This document shows positions 17,178 to 24,545 of a stretch of 64,000 nucleotides of DNA, in pieces. The notes beneath the pieces were generated by a model, which saw only the letters and a program-made list of their open reading frames with translations, made no database searches and was not told the origin of the DNA. The stretch is from NCBI GenBank assembly GCA_026393985.1, contig JAPKZB010000079.1:1-64000 (forward strand), read 5' to 3'. Position 1 is the first letter of the stretch. Each line of letters opens with the position of its first letter. A program made the position numbers and the translations under genes. Source of the DNA: Acidobacteriota bacterium. GTDB taxonomy: Bacteria > Acidobacteriota > Terriglobia > Bryobacterales > Bryobacteraceae.

Positions 17178-18443
17178 ATGCTCCGCTTCCTGGGCTCCGC
17201 CCTGCTCCTGGCCGCCGCCGCCCTCGCCCAAGACTTCGACCTGCTCCTGCAAGGCGGCCGCGTTATCGACCCCAAAAGCCGCCTCGACGCCCCCCGCGAC
17301 GTCGCCATCAAAGCCGGCAAAATCGCCGCCATCGAACCCTCCATCCCCGCCAACCGCGCCCGCCGCGTCCTCGACGTTCGCGGCCTCCTCATCACCCCCG
17401 GACTCATCGACCTCCACGTCCACGTCTACTACTCGGCCGGCAACCCCGGCTCCTGGGCCGGCGACAACAGCATCCCGCCCGATGTCCTCAGCTTCCGCAC
17501 CGGCGTCACCACCATGGTCGACGCCGGCTCCTCAGGCTGGCGCAACTTCGAACACTTCAAGGTCACCGTCCTCGACCGCGCCCGCACCCGCGTCCTCGCC
17601 TTCATCAACATCGCCGGCCACGGCATGATCAGCGACCTCACCGAACAGGACGACTTCAACCCCGACGCCATCGTCAAACTCAAAACCAAGTACCCCGATG
17701 CCATCGTCGGCGTCAAATCCGCTCACTACCGCCGCCCCGACTGGGAGTCGGTCGACTCCGCCGTCGAGGCCGGCAAAAAGGGCAACATGCCCGTCATCGT
17801 CGACTTCGGCTACTTCCTGCCCGAACGGCCCTACCACCAGCTCGTCGGCGAACACCTCCGCCCCGGCGACATCTCCACCCACGCCTACCGCGGCCCCGTG
17901 CCGTGGACCGACGACAAGGGCAAGGTCTATCCCTATCTCAAGGCCGCCCGCGCGCGCGGCGTCCGCTTCGACGTCGGCCACGGCGGCGGCAGCTTCGTCC
18001 TCCGCAGCGCCGCCGCCGCCATCAAAGACGGCTTCTATCCCGATACCATCTCCTCCGACCTTCACACCGGCAGCATGAACGGCGCCTTCATGGATATGCC
18101 CTCGCTCATGTCCAAACTCATGGCTCTCGGCATGCCCCTCCACGAAGTCATCCGCGCCTCCACCTGGACCCCCGCCGAAGTCATCCGGCGCCCCGAACTC
18201 GGCCACCTCACCGTCGGCGCCGAAGCCGATATCGCCGGCCTCCGGCTCATGGACGGCGACTTTGGCTACTACGACAACAACGGCGGCCTCGTCCGTTCGA
18301 AGCAGCGCCTGTTCTGCGAAGTCACCATCAAAGGCGGCGCCATCGCCTGGGACTACAACGGCCGCCAGGGCCGCGACTTCCAACTCCTCGGGCCGCACTA
18401 CGGCATCCGCGAAGGCATCGACCAGATCATCGTTCCCAAGTAA
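17178..18443 (+). CDS. Amidohydrolase/deacetylase family metallohydrolase
   Basis: A 421-residue exported amidohydrolase. A signal peptide (MLRFLGSALLLAAAALAQ) precedes the small beta-domain (LLLQGGRVIDPKSRLDAP) and the barrel. The metal site is intact: LIDLHVHVYY gives the HxH pair, VGVKSAHYRR a candidate bridging lysine, DISTHAYRG and VGHGGGSF histidines, and ISSDLHTGS the aspartate. The family resembles dihydroorotases and includes enzymes acting on N-acyl amino acids; the true substrate is unknown. The ThuA-like gene begins five bases after the stop. The start is fixed by the signal peptide and the TATAAT box. Confidence 0.85.
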   Translation: MLRFLGSALLLAAAALAQDFDLLLQGGRVIDPKSRLDAPRDVAIKAGKIAAIEPSIPANRARRVLDVRGLLITPGLIDLHVHVYYSAGNPGSWAGDNSIPPDVLSFRTGVTTMVDAGSSGWRNFEHFKVTVLDRARTRVLAFINIAGHGMISDLTEQDDFNPDAIVKLKTKYPDAIVGVKSAHYRRPDWESVDSAVEAGKKGNMPVIVDFGYFLPERPYHQLVGEHLRPGDISTHAYRGPVPWTDDKGKVYPYLKAARARGVRFDVGHGGGSFVLRSAAAAIKDGFYPDTISSDLHTGSMNGAFMDMPSLMSKLMALGMPLHEVIRASTWTPAEVIRRPELGHLTVGAEADIAGLRLMDGDFGYYDNNGGLVRSKQRLFCEVTIKGGAIAWDYNGRQGRDFQLLGPHYGIREGIDQIIVPK

Positions 18444-18448
18444 GCACC

Positions 18449-19114
18449 ATGAAGCTCCCCGGCCTCCTGCTCCTGCTCGCCTCCGCCCTCTGGGCCGAAG
18501 CCCCGCTCCGCGTCCGCATCGTCACCGGTGGCCACGACCACGCCCCGTCGTTCTACAGCATGTTTGAGAGCATGCCCGGGCTCCAAGTCGCCGTCGAACC
18601 GCATCCCCGCGCCTTTGAAGGCAACCTGCTCAAGCGCGTCGATGTCCTCGTGCTCTATGACATGATGACCACCTCGACCCCCGCACAGCGCGACCGGCTC
18701 CGCACCTTCGCCGAAGCCGGCAAAGGCATCGTGATTCTCCATCACGCCATCTGCGGCTACGTCGACTGGCCCTGGTGGTACGAGAACGTCGCCGGCGGCC
18801 GCTATCTGCCCACCTCCACCTTCCAGCACGATGTCACCATCCCGGTCCGCATCGTCGCCGACCACCCCGTCACGGCCGGGCTCAAAGACTTCCAGATCTT
18901 CGACGAGACCTACAAAGGCATGTGGATCTCGGACAAGGTGCAGGTACTCGCCTCCACCACGGAAAAGACCGCCGACGGGCCCCTGGTCTGGGTCAGCCCC
19001 TTCGCCACGAGCCGCGTCGTCTTCATTCAGATGGGTCACGGCCCGGAAGCCCACCGCGACCCCAACTACCGCCAACTCGTCCGCCAGGCCATCGCCTGGG
19101 CCGGCGGTCGCTAG
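18449..19114 (+). CDS. ThuA-like domain protein
   Basis: A 221-residue exported ThuA-like protein (glutamine amidotransferase-like fold, linked in some bacteria to disaccharide use). After a signal peptide (residues 1-16) come LRVRIVTGGHDHAPSFYSMF, VLVLYDMM, GKGIVILHHAICGY, HPVTAGLKDFQIFDETYKG and VVFIQMGHGPEAHRD, all typical of ThuA. Members appear near oxidoreductases and 3-keto-sugar genes, and some bind sugar derivatives. It follows the amidohydrolase by five bases. Its TAG stop sits on a CTAG shared with the stop of the convergent gene. Confidence 0.85.
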   Translation: MKLPGLLLLLASALWAEAPLRVRIVTGGHDHAPSFYSMFESMPGLQVAVEPHPRAFEGNLLKRVDVLVLYDMMTTSTPAQRDRLRTFAEAGKGIVILHHAICGYVDWPWWYENVAGGRYLPTSTFQHDVTIPVRIVADHPVTAGLKDFQIFDETYKGMWISDKVQVLASTTEKTADGPLVWVSPFATSRVVFIQMGHGPEAHRDPNYRQLVRQAIAWAGGR

Positions 19115-19527
19115 AGCCGCGTCGCCTGCCGGCCTACCAGCTGCCAGCCGCCCTTGCCCTTCACCCACACGTACAGGATGCTCAGCTTCATCGTCCGCGG
19201 ATCCGCGCCCAGCAGCTTCACGGTCGTATCGCGCCGGACGACGGCCGTGTTGCCGTGGAAGGCCAGCTGCTTTTCGGCCGCATAGTCGACCGCGGCGTAG
19301 ATCGTCGACTTCTTCACCGCCAGCGCGTCAATGACCTCTTTCTTGTTCTCGATCCGGCCGTTCGAGTGCGTGTAGATCAACTGTTCGCCCAGGATCTTCT
19401 CGAGCGAAGCCACCTCCGGCTTCCGCAGCGCGTCGGCCAGTTGGGTCATGGCGGCGTCAATTTCGACTTCGCGTTTATCGGCGGCCACCAGGGGCAGCGC
19501 CAGGAACAAAAGGAATAGAACTCTCAT
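19111..19527 (-). CDS. Exported DUF4440/SnoaL-like (NTF2-fold) protein
   Basis: A 138-residue protein with a signal peptide (MRVLFLLFLALPLVAA) and an NTF2-like cone fold: an N-terminal helix (IDAAMTQLADALRK), then LEKILGEQLIYTHSNGRIENKKEVIDAL and paired beta strands ending WVKGKGGWQLVGRQATRL. DUF4440 proteins bind small ligands and rarely have a known reaction. It lies six bases downstream of the class II aldolase gene and is probably co-transcribed with it. A TAGACT box ends nine bases before its ATG. Confidence 0.8.
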   Translation of the reverse strand: MRVLFLLFLALPLVAADKREVEIDAAMTQLADALRKPEVASLEKILGEQLIYTHSNGRIENKKEVIDALAVKKSTIYAAVDYAAEKQLAFHGNTAVVRRDTTVKLLGADPRTMKLSILYVWVKGKGGWQLVGRQATRL

Positions 19528-19532
19528 CGTCG

Positions 19533-20291
19533 TTACAGTCTATACGATGGATCCTTCCGGTCCATCAGCCGCATCATGGCCGTGAACTCCGGGTTCGGGT
19601 TCCGGCTGTAGCCCTTATCGCCTTCGGCCACCAGAAAGTCGTCGCTCAGCCGCGCACTCAACTCACAAACGGACCGCGGCGGAACCACGAGCTTCGCGCC
19701 GGTCGCCTGCGCGGCCAACTGCACCTGACAGGCCCGCTCCAGCCGGAACAGCCGCACAAAGGCCTGCGCCACGGTTTCGCCGCACGCCAGCAGCCCGTGC
19801 GTCTTCATAACGAGCAGGTTCTTCTGCCCCAGGTTGGCCGCCAGGCGCTCCCGCTCGCCCAGTTCGAGGCTCGGCCCCTCAAAGTCGTGGTAGGCGATGC
19901 GTTCAAAGTAGCCGAGGGCGTACATGCTGATCGGCAGCAGGCCCTCTTCGAGCGCCGCCACGGCCATGCCCGCCGTCGTGTGCGTGTGCATCACGCAGCG
20001 CACGTCGGGCCGCGCCATGTGGATAGCGCTGTGGATCACAAAGCCCGCCGGGTTGATCTCCTGCTCCTGGTCGCCGACGATGTTGCCTTCGTGGTCGACT
20101 TTGACCAGGTTCGAAGCCGTGACCTCGTCAAAGCGGAGGCCATACGGATTGATGAGGAAGTGATCTTCCGCGCCGGGCACACGCACCGTGTTGTGCGTCC
20201 AGATCAACTCGCTCCAGCCGAAGTGGTCCACCATGCGATAGGCGGCGGCCAGTTGGACCCGCAGTTCCCATTCCTGTTCGGTCATGGTCAT
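19533..20291 (-). CDS. Class II aldolase/adducin family protein
   Basis: A 252-residue protein of the class II aldolase/adducin family, which includes fuculose- and ribulose-phosphate aldolases and epimerases using Zn2+. The metal site is recognisable: CVMHTHTTAG gives the HxH pair and KTHGLLACG the third histidine; a glutamate in INPAGFVIHSAIH or EEGLL would be the catalytic base. The closest relatives by pattern are the adducin-like proteins (WTHNTVRVPG, HFLINPYGLRFDEVTASNLVKVD). Its ATG directly follows the TAG stop of the upstream gene, so the three minus-strand genes 20636-19111 form an operon. Substrate unknown. Confidence 0.85.
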   Translation of the reverse strand: MTMTEQEWELRVQLAAAYRMVDHFGWSELIWTHNTVRVPGAEDHFLINPYGLRFDEVTASNLVKVDHEGNIVGDQEQEINPAGFVIHSAIHMARPDVRCVMHTHTTAGMAVAALEEGLLPISMYALGYFERIAYHDFEGPSLELGERERLAANLGQKNLLVMKTHGLLACGETVAQAFVRLFRLERACQVQLAAQATGAKLVVPPRSVCELSARLSDDFLVAEGDKGYSRNPNPEFTAMMRLMDRKDPSYRL

Positions 20292-20636
20292 CTACTTCTC
20301 TTTTTTCGCCGTCCAGGTCGCTGCGCCGATCTCGGGGTAGTCGGCCTTGCCCGCCATGGTTTCGGCTCCGGTGATCGTGCCGCTGTAGCGCAGTTCGCCG
20401 CTGCCGGTGGCCACGACGAATTCGATCTTGTCGCCCTCGACTTTGCCTTTCAGCGGCGCCTCGCCCACCATGCCCTGGTAGGTGCCGGTCAGCGCCGTGC
20501 CCTTCTGCACGAAGGTGAAGGAGGGTGTGCCGGACCCCGCGCCCGTCTCGACGGCAAAGCTCCACTTGCCGGTCACGTCCGCGGCGAGCAGCATTGCACT
20601 GGCCGCCAGAAAAGTCACTACCGTTCGCAGTCGCAT
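20292..20636 (-). CDS. Small secreted beta-rich protein, unknown function
   Basis: A 114-residue protein with a signal peptide (MRLRTVVTFLAASAMLLAAD), then an all-beta domain with repeated strand patterns (VTGKWSFAVETGAG, FTFVQKGTALTGTYQG, GEAPLKGKVEGDKIEF, ELRYSGTITGAETMAG). It resembles a small lipocalin-like or calycin-like fold common in Acidobacteriota, but I cannot assign a function. The frame is open further upstream, yet the signal peptide and the TACCCT box six bases before ATG 20636 fix the start. It is the first gene of the operon with the aldolase and DUF4440 genes. Confidence 0.7.
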   Translation of the reverse strand: MRLRTVVTFLAASAMLLAADVTGKWSFAVETGAGSGTPSFTFVQKGTALTGTYQGMVGEAPLKGKVEGDKIEFVVATGSGELRYSGTITGAETMAGKADYPEIGAATWTAKKEK

Positions 20637-20642
20637 ACAGGC

Positions 20643-20648
20643 AGGGTA
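20643..20648 (-). promoter_or_regulatory. -10 box TACCCT, minus strand
   Basis: On the minus strand TACCCT is followed by six bases (GCCTGT) and ATG 20636. It shares the TA at 20647-20648 with the plus-strand box TATCCT. Confidence 0.55.
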
Positions 20649-20652
20649 TCCT
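20647..20652 (+). promoter_or_regulatory. -10 box TATCCT, plus strand
   Basis: TATCCT is followed by six bases (ACCCGC) and ATG 20659. Only 22 bases separate this ATG from the divergent ATG at 20636, leaving no room for leaders on either transcript. Confidence 0.55.
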
Positions 20653-20658
20653 ACCCGC

Positions 20659-21849
20659 ATGCCGCTGTCCCGCCGCTGTCTGCTCGCCCTGCCCGCTGCC
20701 GCACTCGCCGCCCCGCCTCCGTGCAAGATCACGCGCTTTGTCATCCACAAAGCTACGCTCCGGTGGCGCGACCTCGTCTTTCTCGAAATCCACACCGACA
20801 CCGGCCTCACCGGCCTCGGCGAAGCCACGCTTGAAACCCGCGCCGACCTCGTCGAAGCCGCGCTCCGCTGGCTCGAACCCTCCCTGGTCGGCCAGGATCC
20901 GCAGGGTGCCGAGCAGCACTGGAACCGCAACTACTATGGCCTGTCGCGCTGGCGCCACGGCGCCGCCGAACTCACGGCGCTCTCGGCCGTCGACATCGCC
21001 CTCTGGGACCTCGAAGGCAAGCGCCTCGGCGTGCCCGTCGCCCGCCTGCTCGGCGGCGCGGTGCACGATCCCCTGCCGCTCTACTTCACCCACTGGTCCT
21101 CCACCCTCAAAGAACGCACCCCCGCCGCCTTCCGCGCCTGGGCCACCGAGACCCGCCGCCGCGGCTGGCGCGCCGTCAAATGGACCGTCCCGCTCGCCGG
21201 GGACGACCAGTCGCGCATCGCGCAAACCGTCAAAGAAGTAGAGGCTGTCCGCGCCGCCGTGGGCCCGCAACTCGACATCGGCCTCGAGTTGGCCGAGACC
21301 TTCAACTACCGCACCACCCTCGAACTCGCCCGCGCCCTCGCCCCGCTGCGGCCGATGTTCCTGGAAGAGCCGACGCTGCGCGAAAACCCGGCGCTCCTGG
21401 GTCAGCTCGCCGCCCAATCGCCCGTACCCATCGCTACCGGCGAAGGTCTGCTGCTCCGCTCGGAGTTCCGGCACTTGCTCGAACACAAGGGCGCGGCCAT
21501 CGTCCAGCCCGACGTCATGCACGCCGGCGGCATCACGGAGCTGCGCAAGATTGCGCAGTTGGCCGAAACCTTCGGCGTCGAAATCGCCCCGCACCAGTGC
21601 AGCGGCCCCGTCGGCCACGTCGCCTCGCTCCACGCCATGGCTGGCTGTCGTAACTTCTTCCTGCAGGAGTGGGAGGGCGACGACGACGCCGTCTATCAGG
21701 AGTTCTGCCAGGGCACCTATCCGGTGCAGAAGGATGGCGCCGTCCGCCTGCCTGCCGGCCCCGGCCTGGGGCTCACGGTGAACTTCGCGGAGTTGACGCG
21801 GCGGTTCCCCTATCAAGGCATCAACCGCCGCGCCACCCTTACGAAGTAG
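20659..21849 (+). CDS. Mandelate racemase/muconate lactonizing enzyme-like (enolase superfamily)
   Basis: A 396-residue enolase-superfamily protein with a signal-peptide-like N-terminus (MPLSRRCLLALPAAALAAPP). The capping domain has TGLTGLGEATLETRADLVEA, and the barrel has VDIALWDLEGKRLGVPVARLLGG. Expected active-site positions include LELAE, MFLEEP and ATGEG for the metal, Lys in VKWTVP, and His in IAPHQCSGPVGH. The pattern is closest to galactonate dehydratase-like members, implying dehydration of a sugar acid, but the first metal position reads Glu (GLEL) rather than the usual Asp. Export is unusual for this family. Its stop converges with the Cdd1 gene across a duplicated 12-bp end. Confidence 0.85.
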   Translation: MPLSRRCLLALPAAALAAPPPCKITRFVIHKATLRWRDLVFLEIHTDTGLTGLGEATLETRADLVEAALRWLEPSLVGQDPQGAEQHWNRNYYGLSRWRHGAAELTALSAVDIALWDLEGKRLGVPVARLLGGAVHDPLPLYFTHWSSTLKERTPAAFRAWATETRRRGWRAVKWTVPLAGDDQSRIAQTVKEVEAVRAAVGPQLDIGLELAETFNYRTTLELARALAPLRPMFLEEPTLRENPALLGQLAAQSPVPIATGEGLLLRSEFRHLLEHKGAAIVQPDVMHAGGITELRKIAQLAETFGVEIAPHQCSGPVGHVASLHAMAGCRNFFLQEWEGDDDAVYQEFCQGTYPVQKDGAVRLPAGPGLGLTVNFAELTRRFPYQGINRRATLTK

Positions 21850-21862
21850 TCTTACGAAGTAG
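21838..21862. repeat. Tandem duplication across two convergent stops
   Basis: CTTACGAAGTAG occurs at 21838-21849 and again at 21851-21862, with one T between them. The first copy gives the plus-strand stop TAG; the second gives the minus-strand end of the Cdd1 gene with stop TAA. Confidence 0.9.
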
Positions 21863-22124
21863 CTTTGGCCTTGCGCAGGCGCGACCAGTACCACCAGTTC
21901 CGTTGTTCGGCGGGCAGGCCGGGGTCTCGCGCCTGGGCCACCGCGCAGCAGAAGGTATCGAGCACGCAGGGGTCTTGCCGCGACCGCGTCAGCCGCTCGA
22001 GCTCGCGGTAGAGTTGCTCCGGGTCGCGCTCAGCGAGTGCTTCGACGGAGGGGACCCCGAGGAGTTCGAAGTCCCGGAGCATGGCCGGACCGATGCCGGC
22101 GAGGTCTTTGAGCTGACGCGCCAA
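21852..22124 (-). CDS. Cdd1-like helix-hairpin-helix protein
   Basis: A 90-residue protein of the Cdd1 ('pathogenicity locus') family. It begins with a helix-hairpin-helix (LKDLAGIGPAMLRDFELLGV) and continues with the family signature DPEQLYRELERLTRSRQDPCVLDTFCCAVAQA, ending in a Trp-rich segment. Members are small cytoplasmic proteins of unknown function, possibly DNA-binding through the HhH. It starts five bases after the stop of the GlcG-like gene and is likely co-transcribed with it. Confidence 0.8.
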   Translation of the reverse strand: MARQLKDLAGIGPAMLRDFELLGVPSVEALAERDPEQLYRELERLTRSRQDPCVLDTFCCAVAQARDPGLPAEQRNWWYWSRLRKAKATS

Positions 22125-22128
22125 CGAC

Positions 22129-22599
22129 TTACTTCATGCCTTCGAGCGACTTCACGCCGGCCGCGGCAATCTGGCCGTCCTGCACCGAGGTCACCCCGCT
22201 CACGCCAATCGCCCCGATCATCTGCCCGTCGACGGCCAGCGGCAGACCGCCTTCCACCGGCAGCACGTCCGGCAGCTTCAGCACCGTATTCCGCCCGCCG
22301 ATCACCACATCCTCAAGCGCCTTCGACGGGCGCTTCATCCGGATCGCCGTCCGCGCCTTCATCTGCGCAATGTCGACGCTGCCGATCTGCGTACCGTCCA
22401 TCCGCTGCAGGTAGATCAGGTTCGCGCCGTCATCGACCACCGCGATGACCACATTCCAGTTGTTCTTGCGGGCTTCGGCCTCGGCCGCCGCCGCAATCGT
22501 CTTGGCCGCCGCCAGGGTGAGAGATTTCTTGGTGGCGAGCTGCGCGCCCGCGGGTATCGTCATTGCCAGCACCGCCAGTGTGATTACGAAATTTCGCAT
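22129..22599 (-). CDS. Exported GlcG/HbpS family protein
   Basis: A 156-residue protein with a signal peptide (MRNFVITLAVLAMTIPAGAQ) and a GlcG/HbpS domain: SLTLAAAKTIAAAAEAEA, NVVIAVVDDGANLIYLQRMD, GSVDIAQMKARTAIR and the glycine-rich end MIGAIGVSGVTSVQDGQIA. HbpS binds haem in the envelope, and other members are found with glycolate and corrinoid genes. The haem ligand cannot be confirmed here. No Shine-Dalgarno; TACCGT lies six bases before the ATG, suggesting a leaderless message. Confidence 0.85.
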   Translation of the reverse strand: MRNFVITLAVLAMTIPAGAQLATKKSLTLAAAKTIAAAAEAEARKNNWNVVIAVVDDGANLIYLQRMDGTQIGSVDIAQMKARTAIRMKRPSKALEDVVIGGRNTVLKLPDVLPVEGGLPLAVDGQMIGAIGVSGVTSVQDGQIAAAGVKSLEGMK

Positions 22600-22605
22600 G
22601 GCAAT

Positions 22606-22611
22606 ACGGTA
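22606..22611 (-). promoter_or_regulatory. -10 box TACCGT for GlcG/HbpS gene
   Basis: On the minus strand TACCGT is followed by six bases (ATTGCC) and ATG 22599. Confidence 0.5.
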
Positions 22612-22637
22612 TCAGGAATTCCCGCGGAAGAATAAGG

Positions 22638-22666
22638 TGGACAAAAATGTCCGATAGAAATATTAT
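22638..22666 (+). promoter_or_regulatory. Promoter of the Rrf2 gene with palindromic operator
   Basis: TGGACA (22638-22643) and TATTAT (22661-22666) are 17 bases apart. Overlapping the -35 is a perfect inverted repeat GGACA-AAAA-TGTCC (22639-22652), a likely binding site for the Rrf2 protein encoded immediately downstream, giving autorepression. The -10 ends eight bases before ATG 22675, so the message is nearly leaderless. Confidence 0.75.
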
Positions 22667-22674
22667 GGGATCGG

Positions 22675-23130
22675 ATGTTCTCGCACACCGTCGAATATGC
22701 TCTCCGTGCCGTTGCCGCTCTCGCTGAAGATTGGGAACGCCCCCATGCGGTGCAGCGGATCGCGGAGCGCACGAAGATGCCGAACGACTATCTGGCGAAG
22801 GTGATGCAGGCGCTGTGTCGCTCCGGCGTCGTGAAGGCCATTCGCGGCCGCCACGGCGGCTATCAGTTGGCGCAGGCGCCCAACCAGCTTTCGCTGCTGA
22901 CCGTGATCAACGCCGTCGACCCGATCAAGCGGATCGACCGCTGCCCGCTGGGCTTGCCGGGTCACGGGCCGAACCTGTGTCCGCTCCACCGCCGGCTCGA
23001 CGACTCCATCCGCGAAACCGAGAACACCTTCCGCTACACGACTCTTGCCGAACTGCTGGAGAGTACGGGCCCGGTCCGTCCGCTCTGTCCTGTTGACCAA
23101 CCCCCGGCGCTCTTCCATGTGGCTCTCTAA
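22675..23130 (+). CDS. Rrf2 family transcriptional regulator
   Basis: A 151-residue Rrf2 regulator. The winged helix-turn-helix covers residues 1-80 (FSHTVEYALRAVAALAED, then MPNDYLAKVMQALCRSGVV and the wing RGRHGGYQLAQ). A cysteine-containing loop follows (RCPLGLPGHGPNLCPLH, Cys90 and Cys102), with a further cysteine near the C-terminus. Such cysteines hold an iron-sulphur cluster in IscR, NsrR and RirA, but the spacing here differs, so sensing of NO, iron or redox state is only likely. The operator at 22639-22652 suggests autoregulation. The cytochrome gene overlaps its 3' end by 14 bases. Confidence 0.9.
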   Translation: MFSHTVEYALRAVAALAEDWERPHAVQRIAERTKMPNDYLAKVMQALCRSGVVKAIRGRHGGYQLAQAPNQLSLLTVINAVDPIKRIDRCPLGLPGHGPNLCPLHRRLDDSIRETENTFRYTTLAELLESTGPVRPLCPVDQPPALFHVAL

Positions 23131-24436
23131 ACTGGCTGGCATCGCCGCGTTGGGTCTGGGCGGATCGTTCGTCGCCTCGCTCGACCATCCGGCCATTAAC
23201 TATCACAAGGACCCCGGCAACAACGCCATTACGCAGTTAAACCGGCGTCTGGCCGCCGGCGAGGTGAAGCTGGCGTTTGATCCGCAGTTTGGCTATCTGC
23301 CGGCGGTGTTGGACGAGCTGCGCGTGGCCCGCGAGTCGCAGGTACTGGTCTTTTCGAAGACCAGCTTTCAGGCGCCGCGCATTGCGCCGCGCACTCCGCG
23401 GGCGCTTTACTACAACGACGAGGTTTCGGTGGGTTATGTGCAGGGCGGCGATGTGGTGGAATTGGCCGTGCAGGACCCGAAACAGGGCGTGATCTTCTAT
23501 TCGCTCGACCAGGACGAGATTGGCCGGCCGCGCTTTGAGCGGCGCGATGCCTGCCTGCAGTGCCATGAGTCGTCGGCCACGCTCGGGGTGCCGGGCATTG
23601 TGGTGCGCAGCGTCTCGGCCGAGCGCAGCGGGATGCCGGCGTTTCAGCACGGGACTTACATCAGCGACCATCGCAGTAAGTTCGCCGAGCGCTGGGGCGG
23701 CTGGTATGTTACGGGTGACACGGGCGCGATGCGGCACATGGGGAACTCGATTACGCGCGACCGCGAGAGCGCCGAACTGGTGCCGGTCCCCAACCGGTTC
23801 GACGCGGCGCAGTACCTGACGCCGCACAGCGATGTCGTCGCGCTGCTGGTGCTCGAACACCAGACGCACATGACGAACCTGCTGACGCGGGCGGGTTTTG
23901 AGATCCGCCACGCGATTCATCATCAGCAGGCGATGAACGAGATCTTCAAAGACCCGCCGGCTTACCGCAGTGAGTCGACGCTGCGCCGGATCCGGCAGGC
24001 CGCCGAGGAGCTGGTCGATTACCTGCTGTTCGTTGAGGAGACGCCGCTGCCGAACCCGGTGGCCGGGGCGTCGGGCTTTGCCGAGTGGTTCGCCAAGCAG
24101 GGCCCGCGCGATGGAAGTGGCCGCTCGCTGCGGCAGTTTGATTTGAAGACGCGGATCTTCCGCTATCCGCTGAGTTACATGATTTACAGCCCGGCGTTTG
24201 ATCAACTACCGGGGCCGCTGCACGCGGCGGCCGTGGAGCGTTTGCGCGCGTTGCTTGACGGCGAGGTGACCGGCGCGCCGTACGCGCATCTGACGCCCGC
24301 GGTCCGCGCGGACCTCCGGAGCATTCTCGCCGCGACCAAGCCGCAACTATTTGCCGCCGGGGGGGGGGCCGGCACGGAGCACGGATGGCGGTCCGGAGCC
24401 ACGGACGAGGTAAGAGGAGAGAGTTCGGGCAGGTAG
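23117..24436 (+). CDS. Exported monoheme cytochrome c domain protein
   Basis: About 439 residues with a hydrophobic N-terminal segment (LAGIAALGLGGSFVASL) and one haem-c motif, CLQCH (residues 146-150), within DACLQCHESSATLGVPGIVVRSV. A histidine-rich helix (IRHAIHHQQAMNEIF) could supply a distal ligand. I do not recognise the family beyond the haem motif. Its start lies inside the Rrf2 gene (14-base overlap), so it is the direct partner of that regulator. The last 30 or so residues follow a run of ten G at 24359-24368 and look unlike the rest, so the C-terminus may be affected by a frame change there. Confidence 0.75.
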   Translation: MWLSKLAGIAALGLGGSFVASLDHPAINYHKDPGNNAITQLNRRLAAGEVKLAFDPQFGYLPAVLDELRVARESQVLVFSKTSFQAPRIAPRTPRALYYNDEVSVGYVQGGDVVELAVQDPKQGVIFYSLDQDEIGRPRFERRDACLQCHESSATLGVPGIVVRSVSAERSGMPAFQHGTYISDHRSKFAERWGGWYVTGDTGAMRHMGNSITRDRESAELVPVPNRFDAAQYLTPHSDVVALLVLEHQTHMTNLLTRAGFEIRHAIHHQQAMNEIFKDPPAYRSESTLRRIRQAAEELVDYLLFVEETPLPNPVAGASGFAEWFAKQGPRDGSGRSLRQFDLKTRIFRYPLSYMIYSPAFDQLPGPLHAAAVERLRALLDGEVTGAPYAHLTPAVRADLRSILAATKPQLFAAGGGAGTEHGWRSGATDEVRGESSGR

Positions 24437-24545
24437 TGATGGGGAAGGGTGGGTGCGGGCTGCGGGAGTGGCGAGAGGGCGGCACTCCGGGCCGGTCGCA
24501 CCGCCATTCGGCGTCGCGGCCGGGCGGTGATACAACAATAGGTGT

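Noticed and set aside
20128-21894. Very long minus-strand open frame of 588 codons opposite the enolase-superfamily gene
   Set aside because: It runs antisense to genes with clear families, and its translation is low-complexity Gly/Ala/Arg/Glu sequence. GC-rich DNA gives such long antisense frames throughout this window.
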